A stretch of 21,840 bases of DNA, from the NCBI GenBank assembly GCA_017500745.1, contig JAFVYE010000071.1, positions 1 through 21,840 of the forward strand. Reading direction: 5' to 3'. A program made the position numbers and the translations under genes. Shown here in pieces: positions 14,615-21,840 of this stretch. Below the pieces are notes generated by a model. That model saw only the letters and a program-made list of their open reading frames with translations. It was not told the DNA's origin and did no database searches. How positions within the stretch are numbered: the stretch's first letter is position 1; every line of letters starts with the position of its first letter. Source of the DNA: Clostridia bacterium (GTDB lineage: Bacteria; Bacillota; Clostridia; Christensenellales; CAG-917).

Positions 14615-15619
14615 ATGCTAAAAATTGTGTTTGTAGAAAGTGAGTTTCAAGACCAACTCTTGCTTGGCAAGAGAGCAAAGGACTATTTGTATCAAGAGTT
14701 TGAGGGTTTTTCAACAGAAACCGTCAAAGAATTCAACATAGACGTCATCTCCCACTATCCCGTGGCAGTTGTCCCCCTTGATATGCCCCTTGTCACATCA
14801 AAACACCTTGTTAGATTGCTGGAAATTGCCAAAAAACAGGGCATAAACGGACTGCGTTTTGGCGGGGCAGAGTCACCTTTTGGTTTGTTTTTGAAGAGTG
14901 GTGACACCAAACATTTTGTCACGGACTCCGCATTTTTACAACTTGGGGGTGCAAAAAATTATATTTTGGTGTATAATACATTGCGAAAGAGGATTGTGGA
15001 CCGTCTTATAGACGGGGGAGCAATCTTTCTTGGAGATGAATTTCACGTTGACGCCACCGCCAACGTTGAGGCAGGGGCAACCATAGTGTCCCCTACAACC
15101 CTAAAAGGCAACACCCATATAAAAAGTGGCGCAAGGGTTGAAAACAGCATGCTTTTTGACAGCGTCATAGAGCAGGGCACAGAGGTGACATCCTCACACA
15201 TTACGGCATCACAGGTGGGGCAAAATTCAACTGTGGGCCCTTTTGCACGCCTTCGTGGAGCAAAAATTGGACATGGCTGTCGCATAGGCGATTTTGTTGA
15301 GGTCAAAGGGTCAACCCTCAATGACGGAGCAAAATGCGCTCACCTATGTTACGTTGGAGATGCAGAGGTGGGCAAGAGCACCAACCTTGGATGTGGAGTG
15401 GTGTTTTGCAACTATGACGGCAATCTCAAGCATCGCACCACAGTTGGCGACAACTGCTTTATTGGGGCCAACGTCAACTTGGTTGCGCCATTGTCCGTTG
15501 GGGATGGAGCATACATCGCTGCAGGCACAACTGTGACCAAAGACGTCAGCCAAGACACCTTTGTCATTGGCAGAGCAAGGGCAGAAAACAAGGATAAAAA
15601 GTCAGACAAAAAATTGTAA
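14615..15619 (+). CDS. GlmU-like left-handed beta-helix acetyltransferase with a degraded N-terminal domain
   Basis: 334 residues. From about residue 125 it follows the C-terminal half of GlmU, which acetylates glucosamine-1-phosphate: hexapeptide repeats, GPFARLRG (Arg212, Arg214), AHLCYVGDAEVG with catalytic His243, CNYDGNLKHRT (Asn266) and APLSVGDGAYIAAGTTVTKDV. The first 120 residues keep only remnants of the nucleotidyltransferase fold (VVPLDMPLVT, like the GDxPL strand) and lack the LAAGxGTRM loop. Normal GlmU is about 450 residues, so this protein probably lacks UTP uridylyltransferase activity. glmU near pth and mfd is a Firmicute arrangement, which supports descent from a real glmU. 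No Shine-Dalgarno site precedes the ATG, though TATAGT lies 6-11 bases before it. Confidence 0.75.
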   Translation: MLKIVFVESEFQDQLLLGKRAKDYLYQEFEGFSTETVKEFNIDVISHYPVAVVPLDMPLVTSKHLVRLLEIAKKQGINGLRFGGAESPFGLFLKSGDTKHFVTDSAFLQLGGAKNYILVYNTLRKRIVDRLIDGGAIFLGDEFHVDATANVEAGATIVSPTTLKGNTHIKSGARVENSMLFDSVIEQGTEVTSSHITASQVGQNSTVGPFARLRGAKIGHGCRIGDFVEVKGSTLNDGAKCAHLCYVGDAEVGKSTNLGCGVVFCNYDGNLKHRTTVGDNCFIGANVNLVAPLSVGDGAYIAAGTTVTKDVSQDTFVIGRARAENKDKKSDKKL

Positions 15620-15676
15620 AGCAACAGGCACAACAACTCAAACAAAAAGCAAAATACAACACGAGAGGACAAGGAT

Positions 15677-16261
15677 ATGTATCTCATAGTAGGACTGGGC
15701 AACCCCGGAATCAAGTACAAAAGCACCTATCACAACATTGGATTTATGGTGGTGGACAAGATCGCAAAGGACTTGCGACTGAAATTTGTCAAGCAAAAAA
15801 ACACAGATTCGCACGTTGCAGAAGGGGAGTATCAAGGGGTTAAATTTGTTCTTGCCAAGCCCGACACCTACATGAACTTGTCTGGCAACGCAGTCAAAGC
15901 TCTGGTCAAAAAATATCGTGTTGACGTCCGTGATGAGCTTGTTGTCGTATATGATGACGCCGATCTTCCCCTTGGCAAAACCCGCATGAGAGAGGAAGGA
16001 AGTGCCGGTTCACACAACGGAATGCGCAGTATAGTTGGCATGCTTGAACGCACCGATTTCAAGCGCATCCGTATTGGCATCAAAAACACGGAACTTGCAC
16101 AACAAGACGTTAAACTCATTGATTTGGTGCTTTCAAAGGTGGATTATGACGATAAACCACTTTTGAACGAGGGCATCAACGCAAGCGCAGAAGCGGTCAA
16201 GGACCTTATTTTAGGCAAAGACATCCAACGCATTGAAGAAGTGCTCAACAGAAGAAAATGA
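15677..16261 (+). CDS. pth: Peptidyl-tRNA hydrolase
   Basis: Releases peptides from peptidyl-tRNA dropped by stalled ribosomes, which recycles tRNA. 194 residues, the usual bacterial length. It has the N-terminal IVGLGNPG, catalytic His19 in TYHNIGF, the MNLSGNAV substrate-binding segment, Asp93 in VYDDADLPLG and Asn114 in GSHNG. GAGAGGA (15663-15669) is the ribosome-binding site. It follows the GlmU-like gene by 57 bases, and its stop overlaps the mfd start (ATGA). The pth-mfd pairing is common in Firmicutes. Confidence 0.95.
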   Translation: MYLIVGLGNPGIKYKSTYHNIGFMVVDKIAKDLRLKFVKQKNTDSHVAEGEYQGVKFVLAKPDTYMNLSGNAVKALVKKYRVDVRDELVVVYDDADLPLGKTRMREEGSAGSHNGMRSIVGMLERTDFKRIRIGIKNTELAQQDVKLIDLVLSKVDYDDKPLLNEGINASAEAVKDLILGKDIQRIEEVLNRRK

Positions 16262-19200
16262 TTCCATCCTTCCTTAGACCAATACATCTTGGCGACAAAC
16301 TTGCAAAGCTTGATCGCCTTGGAGACAAAACTCTCGCCGACAGCAAATTGTCGGCGATTTCTGTGTTGCGTCTGAGTGAAGGTGCCAAAGCACATCTTGC
16401 CTACACAATCCCCGGCCTCAAGTTGTACGTCACGGCAGACGGGCTTCAAGCAAGATCCATCACCAAAAAGCTCAACTCTTATGAAAAGGGATGTGCCGTG
16501 TATCTCCCCCATCGTGACGACAGTCTTATGTACAGAGGTGGCGCCAGCAAGATGGTTGAAAGAGAGCGTCTTGGTGCACTCACTTCATTTTTGTCGGGAG
16601 AAAACAAAATATTGGTGGTGTCTGCAGACGCGGTGGTGCAAAAGTACGCAAAGCCACATCTCTTTGAAAGATATGCTGTCAGCGTGTACACCGAGCAGAT
16701 CATCCCTCCTCAAGAGGTTGCAGAAAAACTGGTTGAGGCGGGCTATACCCGAGTTGACGCCATTCAAGAAATGGGGGATTTTGCCCTCCGCGGAGACATA
16801 CTTGACGTATATTCCATTGACGGCAAAGCATATAGAATTGACTTCTTTGATGAACTTGTTGAGGAAATCAAGGAAATTGACATAGAACAAATGGTGGCGG
16901 TGCGCACGCTGAACGGCCTTGCGGTGCCTCCCTCTGGAGATATTATCCTTGACGGCGAGGATGCTGTCATTCTCAAAGAAAAACTGGTTGCTCTTGGGGA
17001 CAAAGCCAAGGTCAATCCTGAAACAATCAAGGCGGGAGTCCTTGACAACAGCGTCATTTGGGCCTTGCCCCTTTTGCCGAGGGCAACCGCAACCGTCTTT
17101 GACCTTATGCAATACGTGGCAGAAAAGAGGGGAGAGGCAGGAGTTGTCATCTTTGATGAGCCCAAGCCATGTCATGAAAAGCTGAACATACTTGGCAAGG
17201 AGTTTGGTGGACGACTCAAACATCTGGTTGAAGACGGCGAAGCAATGGATTTCCACAAAGAAGCGGTCATTGACCTCAACGAAGTCAAGCGTCAAATCCT
17301 TTTGCGCAGAAAGGTCAGCTTTACGTCCCTTGCCCTGTCAAACCCCATGTTTGAACCAAAGACTCTCATTGAGCCAAGGTGCTTGCCCGTCAGCAAATAT
17401 TATCTTGACGCAGGAAGCATCTTTGGGGATATGCGTGAGTATAGAAAGTACGGCTACAAGGTTCTTCTTGCCTGTGGGGATGAGGAGCGTGCACGCTCAA
17501 TCACTCGCAGTCTTGTGGACGGAGACGTCTATGCCACTTTCAGCATAAACGGCGAAGCCAGCGGAGCAGACGGCGAGGGGGTCATTGTCACCCCTCTGAC
17601 CATTGAAAACGGCTTTTGTTATCCAGACCTCAAAATCATTGTTGTTGGTGTCAGCGAGTGTGTTGGCAAAAATAGAGGCACAACGGCAATTATGCCAAAA
17701 AGCCAGTTTATCGCACCAAAAACAGGGGATTATGTGGTGCATCGTGTCCACGGCGTTGGTTTGTGCAAGGGCACAACCATGCTCAAAGTGGGCGAATTTG
17801 AAAAGGAATTTATCGTCCTCAAATATCGTGATGAGGGCACTTTGTACGTGCCTTGTGATCAAACGGACAATCTGCAAAAGTTTGTGGGGGAGGAGCATCC
17901 TCGCCTCAACAAGTTGGGTGGAAAGGAGTTTGAAAGAGAAAAGGAAAAGGTGCGTGCAAGTGTCAAAAAACTTGCAGTCAACCTGCTCAAACTCTATGCT
18001 CAAAGGGAGAAGCAAGAGGGCTTCAAATACTCCGAGGACACCGTGTGGCAAAAGGAGTTTGAGGACGCCTTCCCCTATGAAGAAACCCCCGACCAACTCA
18101 AAGCAATATCCGACATCAAGACGGATATGGAGAGTGGCAGAATCATGGATCGCCTCCTTGTTGGAGACGTTGGTTTTGGCAAGACGGAGGTGGCTTTCCG
18201 TGCCATGTTCAAAACCATATTGGACGGCAAACAAGCGGTGCTTCTTGCCCCCACCACCATCCTTGCAAGACAACACTATGAAAATTTGAAGCCCCGTCTT
18301 GAAGAGTTTGGCATTGACCTTGCTCTCATAACAAGACTTCAAACAGGGGCGGAAAACAAGGACGCAGTTGCACGGCTTGCAGATGGCACGTTGCACCTTG
18401 CCATTGCCACCCACAAGATTTTGTCTAACAAAATCAACTTCCACGATTTGGGGCTTTTGGTCCTTGATGAAGAGCAACGATTTGGCGTTGACCACAAGGA
18501 AAAGTTGAAGGAGAGATATCCAAAGGTCAACGTGCTGACTTTGTCAGCAACCCCAATACCTCGCACCCTCAACATGGCACTTTCTGGCATACGTGACATA
18601 TCCTTGCTTGAAACGGCGCCTCAAGGCCGACTGCCCGTGCAAACCTATGTGACAGCATACAGCGACACTCTTGTGAAGGACGCCATCGTGAGAGAGTGCG
18701 CAAGAAAAGGTCAAACCCTTATTTTGCTCAACAACATTGACGCCCTTGACGTATACGCAAGCAAAATCCGCAGTATGATCCCTGACGTTAAAGTTGTCAC
18801 GGCTCACGGACAAATGCAACCCACAGAGCTTGAAAAGAGGATGGCGGCTTTTTACGACAAGCAGTATGAGGTGCTCATTTCAACCACCATCATTGAAAAC
18901 GGCATTGACTTGCCCGATGCAAACACCCTCATTGTCCTTGAAGCAGACAACTTTGGGTTGTCCCAACTATATCAACTTCGTGGCAGAGTGGGCAGAAGAG
19001 GAGCCCTTGCACACGCATATTTCACGTTGCCCGAAAACGGCACCATAACCGACACGGCAGACAAGCGACTTCAAGCTTTGCTTGACAACACCGAAATCGG
19101 CAGTGGATTCAAGATTGCGTTGAGCGACCTTTCAATCCGTGGCGCTGGCAACATTCTCGGAGCAGAACAGCACGGACACATAGAGCGAGTGGGCTATGAG

Positions 19201-19713
19201 ATGTACATCCAATTGCTCAACGAGGCGGTTGAAGAGTTGCGCACTGGCGTGCCTCACAAGGAAAAGCGTGAGATTGACATGAAGATTGACGCCCAAGCAT
19301 ACATTCAGGACGGATATGTCAGCGGAAGGGACAAGATGCGCATTTACAAGCGTATTGCAGAGGTGAGTTCATTGAGTGCAAGAGATGCTCTTGTCAAGGA
19401 ATTGACCGACGTGTTTGGCCCTGTTGAAAAACCCTTGAAAAACCTCATTGACGTGGCTCTCATCAAAAACATGGCAAGAGAACACGAGGTGACCAAGATC
19501 ACCGTCAACAAAATGGGAGCAGGGGTTGTGTTTGAGGACTCAAACGTGTTCAAAAACGAAGGAATTATGCGTGCGGTAGCCCTGTTTGGCGGAGAAGCAG
19601 TCCTCACAAGCACCATTCCTCCAAACCTTGTTTTCAATCAAAAAGGCACTTCTCCTGAGGAAAAAATCCAAAAACTCATATCATTTTTTGTGGCAGTTGG
19701 GGACCAAAATTAA
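16258..19713 (+). CDS. mfd: Transcription-repair coupling factor Mfd
   Basis: ATP-driven DNA translocase that removes RNA polymerase stalled at lesions and recruits UvrA. 1151 residues, full length. Domains in order: UvrB-like region (about 1-300, with GDFALRGDILDVYS near 175-188); RNA-polymerase-interacting CarD-like domain (about 490-550, GDYVVHRVHGVGL); RecG-like motor with Walker A GDVGFGKTE (636-644), DEEQ (737-740), TLSATPIPRTL, ATP-binding IENGIDLPDANT and QLYQLRGRVGR; and the C-terminal autoinhibitory domain (about 990-1151). ATG 16258 overlaps the pth stop, with a weak upstream AGAAG, so it is likely translated by coupling. A 9-bp hairpin sits in the early coding region (16334-16357). 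Confidence 0.96.
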   Translation: MIPSFLRPIHLGDKLAKLDRLGDKTLADSKLSAISVLRLSEGAKAHLAYTIPGLKLYVTADGLQARSITKKLNSYEKGCAVYLPHRDDSLMYRGGASKMVERERLGALTSFLSGENKILVVSADAVVQKYAKPHLFERYAVSVYTEQIIPPQEVAEKLVEAGYTRVDAIQEMGDFALRGDILDVYSIDGKAYRIDFFDELVEEIKEIDIEQMVAVRTLNGLAVPPSGDIILDGEDAVILKEKLVALGDKAKVNPETIKAGVLDNSVIWALPLLPRATATVFDLMQYVAEKRGEAGVVIFDEPKPCHEKLNILGKEFGGRLKHLVEDGEAMDFHKEAVIDLNEVKRQILLRRKVSFTSLALSNPMFEPKTLIEPRCLPVSKYYLDAGSIFGDMREYRKYGYKVLLACGDEERARSITRSLVDGDVYATFSINGEASGADGEGVIVTPLTIENGFCYPDLKIIVVGVSECVGKNRGTTAIMPKSQFIAPKTGDYVVHRVHGVGLCKGTTMLKVGEFEKEFIVLKYRDEGTLYVPCDQTDNLQKFVGEEHPRLNKLGGKEFEREKEKVRASVKKLAVNLLKLYAQREKQEGFKYSEDTVWQKEFEDAFPYEETPDQLKAISDIKTDMESGRIMDRLLVGDVGFGKTEVAFRAMFKTILDGKQAVLLAPTTILARQHYENLKPRLEEFGIDLALITRLQTGAENKDAVARLADGTLHLAIATHKILSNKINFHDLGLLVLDEEQRFGVDHKEKLKERYPKVNVLTLSATPIPRTLNMALSGIRDISLLETAPQGRLPVQTYVTAYSDTLVKDAIVRECARKGQTLILLNNIDALDVYASKIRSMIPDVKVVTAHGQMQPTELEKRMAAFYDKQYEVLISTTIIENGIDLPDANTLIVLEADNFGLSQLYQLRGRVGRRGALAHAYFTLPENGTITDTADKRLQALLDNTEIGSGFKIALSDLSIRGAGNILGAEQHGHIERVGYEMYIQLLNEAVEELRTGVPHKEKREIDMKIDAQAYIQDGYVSGRDKMRIYKRIAEVSSLSARDALVKELTDVFGPVEKPLKNLIDVALIKNMAREHEVTKITVNKMGAGVVFEDSNVFKNEGIMRAVALFGGEAVLTSTIPPNLVFNQKGTSPEEKIQKLISFFVAVGDQN

Positions 19714-19724
19714 AAATCAGCAAT

Positions 19725-19785
19725 TTTTTGAGGGGGAGCTTTCAAAGGGGCCTGAACACAAAATGTAGTGGTGGCTCCTCAAAAA
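19725..19785 (+). ncRNA. Candidate structured RNA or 3' UTR element after mfd
   Basis: TTTTTGAGG (19725-19733) is perfectly complementary to CCTCAAAAA (19777-19785). After a GGG bulge the stem continues with AGC (19737-19739) and GCT (19774-19776). A small ACA/TGT stem lies inside, and a terminator follows directly at 19796. It begins only 12 bases after the mfd stop and has no promoter of its own that I can see, so a processed 3' UTR is as likely as an independent small RNA. Confidence 0.4.
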
Positions 19786-19795
19786 CACGATATAT

Positions 19796-19830
19796 ATCGG
19801 TGGAAAATCAAGGTTTCCGCCGATTTTTTT
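19796..19830 (+). terminator. Rho-independent terminator of the pth-mfd unit
   Basis: ATCGGTGGAAA (19796-19806) pairs with TTTCCGCCGAT (19814-19824) with one G-U pair across a seven-base loop. A run of seven T follows (19824-19830). Confidence 0.88.
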
Positions 19831-19884
19831 GTTCATTTGTTAGGTTAAAACCGAAATCAATATTTTTCAAGGACTAAAAAACGC

Positions 19885-19913
19885 TTGCGTGAGTGGGCGT
19901 GAGTGTGTATAAT
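19885..19913 (+). promoter_or_regulatory. Sigma-A-type promoter of the foldase gene, with direct repeats
   Basis: TTGCGT (19885-19890), a 17-base spacer and a perfect TATAAT (19908-19913). A direct repeat GCGTGAGTG (19887-19895 and 19897-19905) with a 10-base period fills the space between the boxes, which looks like an operator. Expected leader: about 45 nt. Confidence 0.8.
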
Positions 19914-19964
19914 GTTTATACTATTGTAAAATAATACGAAATAATACCCTCAACGGAGTTTTAT

Positions 19965-21840
19965 ATGAAAAAAAGATTGGCAATCGCACTTACACTTGTA
20001 CTCATCCTCGTGTTCGCACTTGGTGCATTTGTGGGTTGTGATGAAATTTTCAAGAGAAACGATGAAAGAGATGCAAATCAAATTGTTGCAACAGTCACCT
20101 ATGGCAATCAAGTTGCCCACGTGACCAAAGGCGAACTTGCCGCAAGCTTCAACGCATATGCATACTCCTACGTTTACTACTACGGCCTCACCTACGAGCA
20201 AGCAGCAGACTACATTGTCAAATCACTTGCACAACGTGAGCTCCTTGTGCTCTTTGCAAAGGAATATATCCTCAACGAGTACGTAAAGCAAGGTTGGCTC
20301 CCCGCCGGCTCAGTGCCCGAGCTCACAAAGATTGAAGATTTGCTCACCAGAAGTGAAATCAATCACGCAATTGAACACACCAACGAAGATATGGTCGCAT
20401 CACTTGGCACCCTCATTGACAGCATCTTCACAGATGACACCTACAATGAAGGCAAAACCGATGACACCACAGAAAAAGTTGAAGTCACCGATCCCGTCAA
20501 AGTCAAGTTTGATACCCTTGGCGGAAGCGAAGTAGAAGCACAAAAGATCCAAAAGGGAACAAAGGCAACAGAGCCCGCAGATCCCACCAAGGAAAACTAT
20601 TCATTCTACGGCTGGTACACAAATGACGGCAGTGAAAGTGGCGACTACGGCACAAAGTTTGACTTTGACACCACAGTTGACAGCACAATCACTCTCTATG
20701 CAAAGTGGGTTGAATTCCGTGCACCCAGAGCAGAAATGCCCGAGGAAGAAGAGGAAGAGGACTACGATGCAGACAACAACGATGCTTCTGTTGAAATTGA
20801 AGCAAAGTTCTTTGATGAAGCATACATCAACCGCATCAAGTCAAAGGACGTTGAGCTCACCCTTGAAAGCGACATCCCCGAAGATGAATTTGCAGCATAC
20901 GTTGACCGTGGCATTGCAAAGCTCAAGGACAACCTCAAGTCAAACTTCCGTGACTATGACTACTATCTTGAAAGCCAAATGAAGACAATCCTTGTTGAAA
21001 AGCTTGAAAGATACATCGGCAAGCTTGTTGACGTTGACAAGGCAGAAGTTGAAGAAAGATTTGCAAAACTTGTTGACGCCAACCGCGAAACATTTGCAGT
21101 CAGCGACACTGCTTTCAGCAGTGCTCTCACAAGTGCACTCAGCACAACATACTATCACAAGACAACCGTTGACACCAACAACAGCGGATACGGCTTTGTT
21201 GTCAACATCCTTTTGAAGCTCAACCAAGAGGACACCGATTATCTTGCAGGCCTTGTGACCGCAGGCAATTTGCCCAAGGAAAACATCCTCACAATCCGTG
21301 ATCAAAAGGTCAATGCAATGATGGTTTCTGTGTCCAACCCCAACTACGATCCCAACGAGGAAGTTGACTACAACCAAGACGGCGTCGTGGACGACCTTGA
21401 CAAGGAAATCGCAGAGGAAATGGTTGATCCCATGACCGATGAGTCAAACCCCTACAACAAGGCAAACACCACGTTCAACGCTGACAACGACTACAACAAC
21501 CTTGTCAAGTTTGGAAAGAAAGACGGCGAATGGGAAATCACTTACGGAGCAGTGGAATGTCCTACAATGGCATATCTCCTCAACGAAGTTCCCGCACTTG
21601 GCGCAGGTGGCGTTGTTGAACAAATCTACAGCAGCTTTGAAGCAGTCAAGGGTTACGTCACAGCAGGCGAAATGACACACGTTGAAGGCATCTACTGGCT
21701 CAACCAAGTTGCAACCACTTGGGTGTATCTTGTGGGCGATGACGGTGGCATGACGTCAGAACAATCAAACAACGGCGGTCTTGGCTATCTCATCACTCCC
21801 GAAGGAGAGGACAGCAACTACCTTGAAGGATTCACCACTC
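19965..21840 (+). CDS. PrsA/SurA-type foldase lipoprotein with an inserted InlB B-repeat-like domain, cut by window edge
   Basis: 625 residues are visible and no stop is reached. A lipoprotein signal peptide (1-24) ends in FVGC with Cys25 as the lipid-bearing residue, so it is exported and anchored outside. SurA_N-like helices follow (about 40-160). A Listeria/Bacteroides-type B-repeat (about 178-249, VKVKFDTLGG ... FYGWYT ... ITLYAKWV) comes next, then an acidic run (258-275) and more chaperone-like helices (about 280-430). A calcium-loop-like DYNQDGVVDDLD lies at 468-479. Near the edge, NNGGLGYLITPEG resembles a parvulin prolyl-isomerase domain. GGAG lies six bases before the ATG. Family foldases assist folding of secreted proteins, and clostridial mfd is often followed by such a gene. 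The parvulin call is the least certain part. Confidence 0.8.
   Translation, partial: MKKRLAIALTLVLILVFALGAFVGCDEIFKRNDERDANQIVATVTYGNQVAHVTKGELAASFNAYAYSYVYYYGLTYEQAADYIVKSLAQRELLVLFAKEYILNEYVKQGWLPAGSVPELTKIEDLLTRSEINHAIEHTNEDMVASLGTLIDSIFTDDTYNEGKTDDTTEKVEVTDPVKVKFDTLGGSEVEAQKIQKGTKATEPADPTKENYSFYGWYTNDGSESGDYGTKFDFDTTVDSTITLYAKWVEFRAPRAEMPEEEEEEDYDADNNDASVEIEAKFFDEAYINRIKSKDVELTLESDIPEDEFAAYVDRGIAKLKDNLKSNFRDYDYYLESQMKTILVEKLERYIGKLVDVDKAEVEERFAKLVDANRETFAVSDTAFSSALTSALSTTYYHKTTVDTNNSGYGFVVNILLKLNQEDTDYLAGLVTAGNLPKENILTIRDQKVNAMMVSVSNPNYDPNEEVDYNQDGVVDDLDKEIAEEMVDPMTDESNPYNKANTTFNADNDYNNLVKFGKKDGEWEITYGAVECPTMAYLLNEVPALGAGGVVEQIYSSFEAVKGYVTAGEMTHVEGIYWLNQVATTWVYLVGDDGGMTSEQSNNGGLGYLITPEGEDSNYLEGFTT

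Noticed and set aside
17497..18495. A 332-codon open frame on the minus strand inside mfd
   Set aside because: It lies antisense to the conserved CarD-like and motor domains of Mfd, has no recognisable domains and shows the composition of an antisense shadow.

Overview
The window looks like a chromosomal segment from a low-to-moderate GC Firmicute, most likely an uncultivated anaerobic member of the Clostridia. This is an inference. It rests on a pyruvate:ferredoxin oxidoreductase gene, a stand-alone ECF transporter energizing module next to truA, WalJ and RlmH with Firmicute-type neighbours, a pth-mfd-foldase cluster, Gram-positive style sigma-A promoters and strong GGAGG ribosome-binding sites. 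I see no tRNA or rRNA genes, insertion sequences, phage genes or CRISPR arrays. No stretch longer than 300 bases lacks a gene.

Layout. (1) Bases 1-809, minus strand: the N-terminal part of PFOR, with its own promoter and a structured 5' leader. (2) Bases 1018-4415: divergent operon ecfA1-ecfA2-ecfT-truA, every junction overlapping, ending at a terminator. (3) Bases 4592-9467: operon of a small GNAT-like protein, glnS, a zinc-ribbon/coiled-coil protein and two related four-helix membrane proteins, ending at a terminator. The last three genes have no function I can assign. (4) Bases 9495-12778: walJ, two tandem CPBP intramembrane proteases and rlmH. (5) Bases 12789-13058: a tandem repeat of about 121 bp. 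(6) tadA (about 13070-13537). (7) A self-contained unit for a 53-residue membrane peptide or lipoprotein (13551-13836). (8) A minus-strand TerB-like gene (13918-14508). (9) Bases 14615-19713: a GlmU-like acetyltransferase with a degraded N-terminal domain, pth and mfd. (10) A structured intergenic region with a terminator. (11) A PrsA/SurA-type foldase lipoprotein, cut by the right edge (19965 onward).

How the genes work together. Much of the window is translation and RNA maintenance: TruA, GlnRS, RlmH, TadA and Pth, with Mfd coupling repair to transcription. The envelope is served by WalJ, the CPBP proteases, the GlmU-like protein, the foldase and probably the zinc-ribbon/membrane-protein trio. 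The ECF module lacks a substrate-binding S component here, so it is probably shared by S components encoded elsewhere.

A recurring feature is that several genes at the head of transcription units (1056, 4628, 9495, 14615, and tadA) lack a Shine-Dalgarno site. For two of them a near-consensus promoter lies so close that the mRNA should be leaderless or nearly so. The best candidates for something undescribed are the zinc-ribbon plus paired four-helix membrane protein cassette, the small peptide unit whose ribosome-binding site sits in a predicted hairpin, and the chimeric foldase.
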